DNA of 64,000 nt from Pollenia angustigena (GCA_930367215.1 OV884058.1:214438208-214502207); one strand, 5' to 3'; positions 34,163 to 46,319 are shown, counted from the stretch's first letter. Translations and numbers: made by a program. The notes: generated from the sequence alone by a model not told the origin.

Positions 34163-35980
34163 TCCCTAATTTAGTAAACAAAATGCCTGCAGGGTGTTAT
34201 ACAACTGTCCCTTTTGTAATTCATTTTAAAATCTGTAAAGGGCGTTAAATATTCTTCAAACTAAAGCATTAAAAAGTTGCAAGATAAAAATAAAATTAAT
34301 TGTGTGTTGCAATATTGTAAACATATCTTTCTCCATGGTTGTTTTTAGTTTGAAAAACTTTTTTCTATAAACTTGAGGTTCTTAATCACTATGATAGGCA
34401 TCTTTATCCAAATCTAAGGGTTCATCTTGCGACATTCATTACCAAACTTTTGAAAATTTTTCTTTAATGATTGAAGTCTTTTCTTAAAAAGAAACCCATA
34501 CTTTGGTTCAGAAGACTGTGCATTTTTAAGCAACAGTATTTAAAAATAAATAAATGTCATCACTGAATCGAATCTGGATTTTATTTGGGTAACTTAAGTA
34601 AGAATTTCAAATTACACCTGAATTACACCTAAGAGAAATTACCCACGCTCTACCCACGACAGTAAAAATTATACCAAATTCGGGTAATTACCCACAAAGT
34701 GGCAACACTGTTTTCAATGTCGGCTGCTTAAAGTTGCCACTTGCTTATATTTTGTTGTATGTTGTATGAAAAATTTGCTACATTTGAGGTGGCACCCAGG
34801 TAAAGTCGGTTCAATTTAAACATATGTACTTTAGTTTCGACTATAGTACCAAAATATTTAAAAGAATGTTTTTATTTTAAAGTTGTTTTTAAATAGAACC
34901 GACTTTAGCGTTTGACTATGATTATAAGCCAATATTTTTACAAAAGCAAAAAGAAGCCAAGCTTAATAAAATAAACATAAATCCTTATTTAAAATAGATA
35001 AATAGATAAATTTTTTAATTTAATCAGCTTTGTGAAAAACCTAGAATTCATAGTGACAACGTTGTTTTATATTTATATCGTATGTAGTCCGAAATAGTAT
35101 ATTATTGAAATTTAACTATATAGGTTTACAAATGGCTGAGATATAAATCTGTAATTTACCTATTCCTATACATTTTTTTTCTTTTTTTTACCTGAAATAT
35201 ACTTAGTAGAAAAGCTGGTAGTTTTAGTTAAAAAAATCGGTTCATAAATGAACGGGTTACAGACAAACAACTTTTTTTCTTGAAGAAATAATGGTTTTGG
35301 CCCAAAAATCTCCATATAAGATAAGAATATCAAAAGGGTGTTTCCACAGAAATTGACCCCTTATAGCTCAAAAATTAAATTTTTATTTTGAATTAATTTT
35401 TCCGCTATTATACAAAATAAATGTATCGTGTCATATTCCTAAAGATTAACTTTAATTTTATTTATACTAACAAAAATATATTTTTTTTTGTCACCGATAA
35501 TAAATGAATTCACTCGCAAAAAACTTGTAATTTTTATAATGTATTATTTAAACAAAACATTTCAAAGAATTAAATCAGATATTTAACTTGACATATCCTG
35601 TGCAAAATTTTACAAAACATGATGTTTGTTTCAGTCATTTAAAAACAGCACATTTTTAAAGTAACGGCCGTTACTTTGGATACACCCAAATATCAATCAT
35701 ATTTTGTTAATGTATATAAGAAGTATTAAATGTTCAAAATAAGCCAAATCGGTCCATTTCTTTCCCTCGAAATTTTGCTTTTGCCGATACATTTTTCAGG
35801 GAAGAGGCAAGCAACTTCGAGGACAATTTTCATAAAAGGGATAAATAAAAAAATTTAAGCTGTCTTGTTTTTAAAAATATTTTTTTTACTAATAAACAAA
35901 CATATTAAAATATTTAAAACTATCTTATTTCGAAGACTAAGGGGCAAGCCAACAATTTCATTGAAAGAAAAAAAAAAAAA
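34163..35980. other. Spacer with one small MITE, no gene
   Basis: At 34801-34907 a 107-bp hairpin has ends TAAAGTCGGTTC / GAACCGACTTTA. The rest is AT-rich with no recognisable frame; the frame at 35865-36107 overlaps a hairpin and is low-complexity. Confidence 0.45.
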
Positions 35981-35981
35981 T

Positions 35982-36133
35982 CAAAAGTATTTTATAAATT
36001 TGTTGTTACTTTCTACAGAAATTAATTTTGTTTTTTCAATTTTCAACGCCACAAAATATGAAGTGTTTGAAATTAAAAAATTCAATATGAATTTCTATAG
36101 AAAGTAACAACAAAATTATAAAATATTTTTGAT
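35982..36133. repeat. Hairpin around TTGTTGTTACTTTCTA
   Basis: The arms contain TTGTTGTTACTTTCTACAGA and its near-complement, about 50 bases each, with AAAGTATTTTATAA at the base. A related half-site TTTGTTGTTGCTTTCTACAT lies at about 31600. A fold-back repeat, not a gene. Confidence 0.55.
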
Positions 36134-36259
36134 TTTGTTTTGGCTTTCGTCACTTTTTTAGAAAAATCATTAAATCGTCACTTTGCTAATTTCGGAACAA
36201 AAAGTTGTCAAAATGACAATAACTCGTCAAATCTGGCAGCCCCGTTTTTATTATATTTA

Positions 36260-36455
36260 TTTCTCTTGTTGACGTTTCGCTTTTATTTGACACTTAATTA
36301 CTGGAAATATTCCAGTATAAACAGAATTTGTTGTGTCTGTTTTCGCATTCAAATACAGAAACACTTTTATCTCATAAATCGAGAAACGATGGAATTTTTT
36401 GTTTCACACTTCATGTAAGAAATTTTACGATGCGAGAAATACAGAAACGAGGTAC
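36260..36455. repeat. Right arm of a long-range inverted repeat
   Basis: Ends GCGAGAAATACAGAAACGAG then GTAC, the complement of the arm at 29803-30000. Confidence 0.5.
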
Positions 36456-37052
36456 AGGTTTATTCACATTAAAAATTGAATTGCGCGTATAAACGCGAAA
36501 TGAATTGACCTAAAACAAGTTAGAGTGCTATATTCGGCTGTGCCGAATCTTTGATACCCTCCACCGACACTTCGAATGTTTTAGGACTAATATCTGCATG
36601 ATGTCTATTTATTATTATAATCTTTGTAAAAACAGACATCTGCATTAAAATTTGTTGCGGTTTAGACCTATATAAAATTATTGATCGACAATCAGAATCA
36701 ATTTTAAAAAGTTTGAGTAGAATATCAGTTTAAGATGAACTTAAATGATTTTCAAGAGAACAAATTATATAAAAGCCATGGTAAGCTATGAACCAATCAT
36801 CCCAAATTCTGCAGAACGATTTCTAATATTAAAAAACATAAATTTCAATACAGCGGTGCAATTAGTTTAAGCGTTTGCAGTAAATTTCAAAAGGCTGCTA
36901 AAATGGAATATAAGGAAAATTATGGACCGTATATCACAAAATTGCATAACATTTTTTTTGGCCATATGAAGCTAAACTGGAAGAAAGTTTACCGCGTATT
37001 TAATTATTTTACCAGAGTGGGCTTTATATGAGGCCTATGGTAAGCTATGCAC

Positions 37053-37607
37053 TAGAGGTCTGCAAGAATAAATAAAAACCAATTTCAACACATTCATTTG
37101 TTTTTTAACTACAATGTGTAGAGCACCTTATAATAAATAAATAAATGAAAGAATAACCAAAGACAAAACAAATAAAAACTCATTCAATTCAGTCAACTCA
37201 AGTCAAGTGAGTGAAATATTCATACATATATAATTTGAATGTAAAATTTCTGTACCTACACATTACGTATGTATGTGTAAGCTTAACTCTTACAAATAAA
37301 AGAAGCCACAAGCTTACACACATATTATGTCAATGTATTCAAATAAATGTATGGACATTCAATAATTCAAAAATTATTCGAATATTTTTTGTAAAGTTGC
37401 TCTCTCTAACGGGTCATTCCACTGTTTTGTTATTTATGAATGACTCTCAAATTCATTTACAGTAAACAAGTATTTTATTCAATTCATTCTCTCTTATTTT
37501 TGTATATGGTTTACTCTTTTCTTACATTTTTGAATGTTTAATATTTGAGTAAATGTTGTGCACTTTGAATAAAGGCAAACAAGTGAATTATTCAAAGCAG
37601 ACCTCTA
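37053..37607. mobile_element. hAT MITE, TAGAGGTCTGC ends
   Basis: 555 bp with inverted ends TAGAGGTCTGC / GCAGACCTCTA and an exact 8-bp duplication CTATGCAC (37045-37052 and 37608-37615). The interior is AT-rich with no transposase. Removing it restores the surrounding repeat unit cleanly. Confidence 0.9.
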
Positions 37608-37619
37608 CTATGCACCGAT

Positions 37620-38400
37620 CTTCACCAAATTTCACAGTGTCATTTCTAGTTCTATAAAACTGTGATGTATCAAATTTTGTTATGATAGCGTTATTTTTTA
37701 CGTTTTAAGGCGTACTAAGCTGTTTTCCGGGAGTAAGGTTTATATGAGGCCTAGGGTAAATTATGAACTGATCTTCACGAAATTTCACAGTCTTATTTCT
37801 AGTCCTGTAAAACTTTTATGTTCCAAATTTTGTTATGATAGCATTATTTTTTACTGATTTAGGTTTACTAAGCTGTTTTCCGGGAGTAAGGTTTATATGG
37901 GGCCTATAGTAAATGATGGACCGTTCTTCACAAAATTTTAAAGTCTTATTTCTCGTTCAATAAAACTGTGATGTACCAAATTTTGTTATGATAGCATTCT
38001 TTTTTACGTTTTTAGGCGTACTAAGCTGTTTTCCGGGAGTAAGGTTTATATGTGGCCTATGGTAAATTATGGACCGATCTTCACGATATTTCACAGTCTT
38101 ATTTTTAGTTCCAAAAAATTTTGATGTACCAAATTTTGTTATGATAGCATTATTTTTTACGGATTTAGGCGTACTAAACTGTTTTCTGGAAGTAGGTTTT
38201 ATATGGGGCCTATGGTAAATTATGGACCGATCTTCACGAAACTTAACAGTTTCATTTCTAGTCCTATTTAACTGTGACGTGCCAAAATTTGTTATGATAG
38301 CATTGTTAGTTAGGGTTTTAGGCTTACTATACTGTTTTCCGGGAGTAGGGCTTATATGGGGCCTAGGGTAAATCATGGACGGATCTTCAAGATATTTTAC
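37620..38400. repeat. Tandem array, about 152-bp unit, about five copies
   Basis: The unit contains TTTTGTTATGATAGCATT, GTACTAAGCTGTTTTCCGGG and GGACCGATCTTCACGA, and recurs at about 37633, 37785, 37940, 38091, 38245 and 38397. Because 152-153 bases is near a multiple of three, a minus-strand open frame (37957-38376) with a 51-residue repeat appears by chance. Confidence 0.85.
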
Positions 38401-38848
38401 AGCGTGATTTCCAGTTAAATAAAACGAACTTTTGCGAAATCTTATATCATTCTGTGCATTTTTCCACCATTTATGTTAGTTTTTGTAACAAAATTATCAA
38501 TTTTTTTAGGTGGTGGTTCCACATTTTGATTCATAGCTCAGATCCTATTGAACCGATTTTGCTGGATTTCAATCCCAAACTGCTTAGGATAACTACAAGC
38601 AATTTGACACCAAGTTTGTTTATTTCTTTTGAGTTTTTCGAAAGTGAGCGTGTTTTCAACAGACGGACAGACAGACGGACATGGCTAAATCGACTTAAAA
38701 TTACTCAAGGACCCAGAATATATATACTTTATAGGGTCTGAGATGAATAGTAAAAAAGTTTCACACGGAATGACAAACTTAATATACCCTCTTCACAACT
38801 AATTGTGGTGGAGGGTATAAAATGAGAAATACTTATATTTGTTTTAGC

Positions 38849-40700
38849 TAAATGTTCTGAATCTGGTCAGTTTGATCGTGGGTGATGCCTCGATGTTCTC
38901 TATGGGCTTTGTGCTTGCGAAGTTTTTACCCGTGAGCTTTTTGGTGATATCATACAGATCTTTCAGTCTGTGCTCTACCGCAGCTTTTTGCGCATCGCAT
39001 GCGAGTTGTACATAAAATCGTTTTATCAGTTTGCCTTGTTGACTGTAGGCTTCTCTCAGCACAATTTTCTCCGACCGTGTCCTAGCTGCATTAAGTTTAG
39101 ATTTATCCCTTCTTGTTTGTATCAGATGCCAAGTGTCATCGGATATCCATGGCTTTTTGCGTGGTAGGTATTTTATTACCAATATTCACTCTGGCGGCGT
39201 CCTCAAAATGTGCTTGGATGTTTGGCCCTTCGACGTTAAAACCTTCATTAAGCTCTTCGATGTAGTTAAGTCACCTTGCAGGAATTAGCAGATTTCTCAC
39301 ATCGTATTTCTTCGCTGCTGTTTCAGGTCTTTGGATTGCAGCGACCTTAACACGAATGGAGGCGATTAAAAGGTAGTGGTCGGAAGAGCAGTCCGCGCCT
39401 CTTTTAACCCGTACGTCGAGAAGGCTTCTGCGCCAAGTTTTGCACAGAGCCTTCTGGTGATACCCAGGTAGCTATGTGCACAGCTATGCGTACCCATGAC
39501 CACAAGGTTGGCGTTGTTGGACATTTCAGTAAACAGCCGTCATTTGCATCACCCATTAGTAGCACTATATTGCCTCGTGGTATTGTGGATAGAACTTGGC
39601 TTAGATGAATGTAAAAGTTGTCCTTTTCTGTAGGATCAGATACCTAAGAAGGTTCGTAACATTGCACGCATGTAAGTTTCCTAGCCCTAGCCCTAGTTCG
39701 AAAATTCGCAAGAATTATTCTATCTCCGCAGGGCTTGCTGTTAATCAGGCCATGTTGGGCCTCTTTGCACAATAATATGCCGACACCATCCGACTTTGGT
39801 TGGTGTTCTGCCTTGCCAGAATATACACGCAGAGAAAAAACATTTTTAAATATGGTCACCGCCAACAATACTATGTTTAAGGAAAATTTTCACCATATTA
39901 TGTTTAATTAAACCATATTTTTGTCACCGACAACCATATTTTGATGAAGTTAGTCCCCTATCAAGAAGCCACAACCATATTATGGTTGCCTCTAAACATG
40001 TTATGGTTATATATGACAATAATTTGTTTTTTAATTAACAATAGTATTTTCCTCTTTTTCAAGAGCAACATGCTATGGTTGAAAACCAACCATATTTTAG
40101 TTATTATTAACCATAATATGTTCGGATGCAACAATTATATGGTTGTGGCTTCTTGATGGAGGACTATTTTAACCATAATATGGTTGTAGTTAACAATAAT
40201 ATGGTAAAATTAAACATAATATGGTTAAAATTATCTTTAAACATAGTATTGTTGTAGGTGACCATATTAAAACATGTTTTTTCTCTGGGTGTAGAAGTGT
40301 AAGGTTATCCGGGGTTTAATATTCGCCTGTTTCTGGCCTTCTGGTTTCGCACAGTCCTAGGAGTAGCAGAGTGTATTTTGTGAATTCTCTTGACACTTAT
40401 GCCAGTTTTGAAGGATAAAGAATTGTGCGCAAGTTCCAAGTTCCGATTCTCGTTGTCCTTTTTATGCTAAATATCGTCATCGTAGAGATCTGTTGGTTTC
40501 TATTATTTGTTGTGGTTTCTATAATCGTTGGTGTTTAGGATGGGTGACTGATTGGAACTCTTCATCCGATTCCAGTATTGGGGCTGCCAACAGACTCTGG
40601 GCAAGATAATGGTGCAACGCTGAGTTTCAGTGACACCTACTTACCTGAAACGCAACGTTATTAGCGTGCATTTCAGGTTACTTAGCAAAGCAATCGCCTT
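38849..40700 (-). pseudogene. RTE-type LINE, 5' half (endonuclease and linker)
   Basis: Read on the minus strand, 40300-40480 holds endonuclease N-terminal traces (FKTGISVKRIHKI, CETRRPETGEY in another frame). 39644-39868 gives YSGKAEHQPKSDGVGILL and ARARKLTCVQCYEP. 39500-39640 gives QVLSTIPRGNIVLLMGDAND. 39200-39400 gives CSSDHYLLIASIRVKVAA and IEELNEGFNVEG in broken frames. 38849-39182 gives RKKPWISDDTWHLIQTRRDK and LYDITKKLTGK, the linker before the RT. Frames shift several times and the RT is absent. The order and wording match what should precede the RT fragment at 31996-33639, so both derive from one family. Confidence 0.75.
39826..40291. mobile_element. TA-flanked fold-back, CACGCAGAGAAAAAACAT ends
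   Basis: 466 bp with inverted ends CACGCAGAGAAAAAACAT / CACCCAGAGAAAAAACAT and TA on both sides (39824-39825 and 40292-40293). The interior is a long imperfect palindrome packed with ACCATATT/AATATGGT and CATAATATGG motifs. It splits the endonuclease frame of the RTE-type LINE and so is younger. Confidence 0.85.
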
Positions 40701-41137
40701 CTCACTTTAGCTGTCGGCAGGGTTGGAAGCCTGCTTTCCATCTTTACGAAAGACCCCTTCCCGCGCATACACTAGACTTATTATGCTGGCGTAAAATCAC
40801 AGATTACTATTCTGGCGTAAAATGGTAATTTGTGGGCAAGCGGGGTGAAGGAATTGTTTTAAGTTTTCGTAAAGTTTCACCATTAAAAAAACAAATTAAT
40901 AAAAAAAATAATTCGCCTAAAAATTAGTCTAGCCTGTTCAGGATCATTGATTTTATTTTAATGTCATTAATTTTATAGTTATAGTTAGTGTATTATACTT
41001 TGGTTAGTGTAGTACACACATTTAAAAAATATATTTTTTTATTATTACCTTAAAACAAAAAATACATAAATTTTTATTTTTATTTTGCAGATTAATCTCG
41101 TTTCTTAATAATCCTTTTTTGTTTTCAATAAACACAT
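40701..41137. other. Esterase 3' flank, no gene seen
   Basis: The left part (to about 40860) continues the RTE-type 5' region; the rest is AT-rich. An AATAAA on the plus strand at about 41128 does not belong to any gene I can identify. Confidence 0.35.
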
Positions 41138-41293
41138 TTATTGAACAATATTTTTACAAAGATCTTTAGTGATTAATAACATGTTCAACTTCTTCGTATT
41201 ACCAGCATTATTTAAAAATTTGCAGTTACCAAAGGTAAGTTCCCTAAAAATTAGATCATAAGAATAGCATTTTGAATATATTTATTCAAAATG

Positions 41294-41294
<1 letters not shown>

Positions 41295-41352
<58 letters not shown>
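41295..41352. repeat. (TA)29 microsatellite in esterase intron 2
   Basis: A pure run of 29 TA dinucleotides within the 146-bp last intron (41244-41389). It starts about 37 bases upstream of the splice donor-side exon boundary on the minus strand and makes up 40 percent of the intron. Confidence 0.95.
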
Positions 41353-41357
<5 letters not shown>

Positions 41358-41565
41358 AATAGAACGTTTAATTTAGTTTAGAAACCTACCCCTGAGCAAT
41401 AAAGCTCTCCAACATTTTTATAAAGTTTTGTGAAATTATCTCCTCATCTAGTCTTAAAGATCGAAGTGGAAAACTCATCATTAAACTAAAATCATCTGAA
41501 TGAACAGTTCCTGTAATGGGAAAAGTTTAAAACAGAAAGCAAAAATTTTTTAGCTACAGATTATA

Positions 41566-41774
41566 TCGCTCATTTTCTGCAACGTCGTAATAACTCAAAA
41601 TAAATACATTTCGAAAGTTTTTAATTTTCTCGCGGTAGTTAGAAAAAAGAACGACACATTTTCTTCAAACGGGAAAAGTGTTAAAGGTATAAATATGAAT
41701 TTTGTACACAATTTAAAGAAATACATGGCGAATTTTATTTTTTAAGTTATGACGACGTTGCTGCAAATGAGTGA
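41566..41774. mobile_element. TA-flanked MITE, TCGCTCATTT ends, copy 2
   Basis: Same inverted ends as 2376-2622, with TA at 41564-41565 and 41775-41776. It lies in esterase intron 1 (41511-42173). Confidence 0.75.
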
Positions 41775-41789
41775 TATGTAGTATACCGT

Positions 41790-42153
41790 TACCTAAAACG
41801 CAAAAGACCCCAACTAACACAAAATTAAAAATCGATTATTTCATTGATACGGATGTAATGCATCAACAAAAATGTCTACAAAAAATGATGTAATCTTTTG
41901 CGATTTTTTAAGTAAAAAACAAAAGGCCCTATTTACACAAGATTATTTGGTAAACGCTTAAATACCTAACTAGCAGTTTGCATAATATGCAACATTGACA
42001 ATTGTCAAAACAACTGGTAGGTTTTACAAGAAAAGTAGAAGAAAAATAAATTTTAGACAGTTTAAGGCAATTCATCAATTTATCATTTAAATTGTTTTTT
42101 GCTTCTCCTGTAAAATTTTCAAAATCTTAGATAGGGCCTTCTGCGTTTTAGGT
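41790..42153. mobile_element. TIR element, CCTAAAACGCA ends
   Basis: The ends CCTAAAACGCAAAAGACCC and the complement GGGCCTTCTGCGTTTTAGG enclose a non-coding interior. A related copy around 54712-55210 carries a TTAA-flanked insertion. This copy ends 20 bases from the donor of esterase exon 1. Confidence 0.65.
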
Positions 42154-42825
42154 GCCGATATGTATGTTCTTACCAAACTTTATGTCATTTCTTTGCGCCA
42201 AACCATGGGCCGAACTAAAATCTGAAGGATTATCGTAGACATAAGCATAAACCGGCGCTTTATTATGTTCACTGTGCAGTTTTAAAGCTTCTTCTACTCC
42301 ATTTTTAAATAAAATATCTGTGCAGATTTCTTGCACTTTCAAATAGTTTTCCTCAGAAAACTTTAAATTTCCCAAATACTTATCTTTTAATTGTTGAGCA
42401 TATTTTATGGGTTCATTACTTATATTTTCCAAAAACAGATTTTGGGGGGCCAATTTAACCATTTGTCATTGAAATCCTCTATAAATGGCCTGTTTGTCTT
42501 AGGATTTACTTGCAACAATTCAGCTGCATTGTAGCCACCGTCTTGAGCGGCATAAGAAGCCAACCAGGGTACATGGGAATAGTTGCCTGATCGAATAATA
42601 TCTCTGGGGTGTTCAGTCATAAAGGCTTGTTGCGAATTTGTATGTTCTATCACCGGTCCAAAAGTGGTGAACGGATTATAGCCAAACTTTAAAAATTCCT
42701 TAACACTAGACACAATATCTTCAGCGTTTTTTTGCTGAAGACAATGCTTAATGGCTGGAGTATTTTCCACATTAGGACACTGCAAAAGTTTGGCTAATTT
42801 TAAGGCTCGTCTATAAGGATTCTTA

Positions 42826-43608
<783 letters not shown>

Positions 43609-43913
43609 CTAAAACTTTTCAAAATAAAAAAATTCTTATCACTTTTGTCACTGTTTTTGTATAAACTAATGTTTCATTCCCAAAATAGATTAGTTTTTAA
43701 AAATCTTTATCAGTTTTGTTTGTTGTATAATTTTAAGCCGGCAGTGATAATAGCCACAGAGATAAATACATGTGTACATACATGTGGTTTTATTAGGAGT
43801 ACCTATAAATTACTTTGGAACATGATTCGCATTTGTCATCTTGACACATCTGGAAAGGCATTGAAAGAAAAATACTTTTACCAGCACACTAGGGATTTGA
43901 GAACCACAAACTA

Positions 43914-43973
43914 CATTATTGGTTTGGCGCATATCATGGTGGAATTACCATGATATGCGCCAAACCAATAATG
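43914..43973. repeat. Perfect 27-bp hairpin upstream of the esterase
   Basis: Two exactly complementary 27-base arms (inner sequence GGTTTGGCGCATATCATGGT) surround the 6-base loop GGAATT. A weaker outer pairing (CAAACTACATT with AATGTAGTTTG) extends it. It lies about 370 bases upstream of the esterase ATG. Confidence 0.9.
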
Positions 43974-44149
43974 AGCTGACGAAATGTAGTTTGTTTTTTG
44001 AATAACAAACGAAAATGTTACAAAATCAAGTTATTCGTAAAATAACTATCTAAATTTTATTTAAATTTTAATAGTACGAAAAACGAATATTTTAACCCAC
44101 AATCACAGTTGCTGTATTAATTTTATGAGTGTATTAATAAAACGTTTCA

Positions 44150-44551
44150 CTGCTTAAACACAAGAAACAACAACATTATTAGAAACAAAAGTTATTTTTG
44201 GTTGGTTTCAAAGTTGGTAAAAAAAAAAAATTCCGTATTTTATATTTTTAAATTTTTTAGTTAAATATATAAAATTTTGAAAGTAGAATGGTGACGAAAA
44301 ATATATCGGGTCAGTGAACTTTTTGTTTGATTAAGTTAAATTATTTGTTTGAAAATTTTTTTAAATATCAAAAACAAATTTGACTAATAATCACAATTAT
44401 TTGTTTAAAAAATTCAGGGTTTTTTTTCAATAAGCGAAATGCAAAATAAATTGTTTGAATATGCAAATTTGTTTGTAAATCCTGTTTTAAACAAAAAACG
44501 TTTGGATCCAGCAAATTTTTTGTTTGAATTGATAAAATAATTTTTTCTGTG
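44150..44551. mobile_element. Partial TA-type element, CACAGAAAAAATTATT end
   Basis: The right end AATAATTTTTTCTGTG followed by TA matches the right end of 55727-56735, and internal blocks (GTTTGAATATGCAAATTTGT) also match. I could not place the left end. Confidence 0.5.
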
Positions 44552-44572
44552 TATTCAAGTAAATTGCTAATA

Positions 44573-44834
44573 TTTGAGGGGCTTAAAGCCCAAGGGGTTC
44601 AAGTGACTTTTGTTAAATAATGAGACAAAAGCGGTTGTTTCGCTTGTACTCCAAGCGAAGCAGGTATTTTAATGTAAAGTGCTTAAATTGTTCACCATAT
44701 CTAGCGTCCGGGTGAGAATCCTTCATTCACCTCTTGTGCTCTGAACAACTTCTCCGAACTTTACCTATAATTCCATATGTAAACTCAATTTTAGAAAAAG
44801 GCACTTAAACCCCTTGTGCTTTAAGCCCCTCATT
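44573..44834. mobile_element. Fold-back MITE, GAGGGGCTTAAAGC ends
   Basis: Ends TTGAGGGGCTTAAAGCCC and GCTTTAAGCCCCTCA are inverted, with further pairing through CAAGGGGTTCAAGTG. About 260 bp, non-coding. Confidence 0.7.
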
Positions 44835-45352
44835 TGAATTCGATTATATGCCTCAAAGTGGCATTTATGTGAATTAAGCGTTCGTTGGATTAATGAAACC
44901 TGTTTCATTAAAATGTATTTAATGAAACATTACATTAGATCTATGAATATTATTCATTGGAAGAATACTTTCAATGAAGTAAAACAATTTTTTTTTCTTA
45001 TTTCATTTTATTTTTTATTTTTTTTTTCTCTCTCTGGCGGGAATCGATTGCGCAACCCCGGTGCTGATAAAAAACTATGTTTTTTGAGATTAAATTGTCC
45101 GTAACAACAATAACAACGTTGAATGAATATAGTTATGTTTGTATATTGTTTTTTTATGTTCCCAATTAAAATTTTTTGTTTAACTTGGACAAACTTAAGT
45201 TTTCATATATCCAATGAAAATTTTTAACGTAATTACGAAATCCAATGAAGCGATTTTAACGAAAATTCTTCATTATAACTATGAAATTCCAGTTAGACAA
45301 TGAAAATTTTAATTTACCCAAGGAAAATTATTTTATGAAAATGATTCATTAA

Positions 45353-46313
45353 ATGAAGCCCAGCCGCGAATAACGTTGTAAACGCCACATTTTGCAAAAA
45401 CTGTTTTTTAGCAGATAACCGTTGGCCTTACTCTCTTACACAGTTTAAACGTCAATTCAACCAAAACTATGCACCTTAACGCCTTTAAAATGGCAAACAA
45501 AGTGTCAGCCAGTGGAAGAACATTGCAAGTTACTAACAAAATAATGAAACCGAAATGGTTTTGCAGTGCGGAATAATGTTTTAAAAGCCTTTTGCATAAA
45601 ATTTTTTATTATCATTATTTTTATACCCACACCACAATAGTGGAGAAAGTATTATGCATTTGTGCTGATGTGTGTAACGCCTTAAAATAGTGGTCCTAGA
45701 CCCACCTTAAAGTAAACCGATCTACTCAGAATCACTTTCTGAGTCGATCTAACGATGTCCGTCCGGCAGGCTGGCTGTCCATGTAACCTTGTGCGCAAAG
45801 TACAGGTCGCAATTTTGGAGATAATTTGATAAAATTTGGGTCATAGGTTCTTATTGGCATAAGGACCAAGCCTATTGAAAATGGGCCGAATCGTAGGACC
45901 ACGAGGGAAGATAGGGGGAAATTTCTTCCTCTCAGAAACTATCAAACCGATTTTAATGAAATTTATAACATGGATGGAACCATGGACACAAAAGGGATGC
46001 ATTTTTAAAAAAATCGGACCACGAGGGGAGATAGGGGCAATTTCTGCCTCTCCCAAACTTTCAAACCGATTTTCATGAAGTTTATAAACATAGATAAATC
46101 CATATTTACTTGGACACATAATCATGATGTGTTTTTAATACTGTGGTGTAGGCTATCATATGGTCGGGCTTGACCGACTATACTTTCTTACTTGTTATTA
46201 ATAGAAAAAAAAAAAAATTAAAACAAATAATGCTGCCTGTCAAAAAACGTTTTTTTGCTCTCCAGAAAAATTATTAATTTGTAACTTAAAACGTTATTCG
46301 CGGCTGTGCTTCA
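45353..46313. mobile_element. TIR element, CAGCCGCGAATAACGTT ends
   Basis: Left TGAAGCCCAGCCGCGAATAA and right complement TTATTCGCGGCTGTGCTTCA are inverted. It is interrupted by the dispersed repeat at 45622-46196; without it the element is about 385 bp. A partial copy is at 1346-1860. Confidence 0.7.
45622..46196 (-). repeat. AACAAGT-headed dispersed repeat, short copy 1
   Basis: In minus orientation it begins AACAAGTAAGAAAGTATAGT, then a CGG..CCG hairpin and GATAGCCTACACCAC, and ends in GTGTGGGTATAAAAA. It has CGATGTCCGTCCGGC and TTGTGCGCAAAGTACAGG blocks. It is inserted into the CAGCCGCGAATAACGTT element. Confidence 0.75.
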
Positions 46314-46319
46314 AATATA

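Larger units (their letters stand above)
36513..38822 (+). repeat. AACAAGT-headed dispersed repeat with tandem array
   Basis: The head AACAAGTTAGAGTGCTATAT is followed by a small hairpin (TTCGGCTGTGCCGAA) and GATACCCTCCACC. The tail reads GGTGGAGGGTATAAAA, so the ends form a GATACCC/GGGTAT pair. Near the tail are ACGGACAGACAGACGGACAT and AATATATATACTTTAT. The same head and tail plan is seen in minus orientation at 45622-46196 and 58672-59336. It contains the hAT insertion 37053-37607 and a 152-bp tandem array. No protein frame is convincing. Confidence 0.7.

Noticed and set aside
37957..38376. 139-codon minus-strand frame with 51-residue internal repeats
   Set aside because: It is produced by the 152-153 bp tandem DNA repeat; no start context, no domain, and the array extends past the frame on both sides.
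41171..41236. Plus-strand start codon and GTAAGT donor at 41181-41240 suggesting a first exon
   Set aside because: It lies antisense to the last esterase exon, whose frame, phase and family similarity are clear; the donor look-alike is the complement of coding sequence.
45035..45066. Possible tRNA T-arm (GGCGGGAATCGATTGCGCAA)
   Set aside because: No B-box consensus and no partner A box within range.
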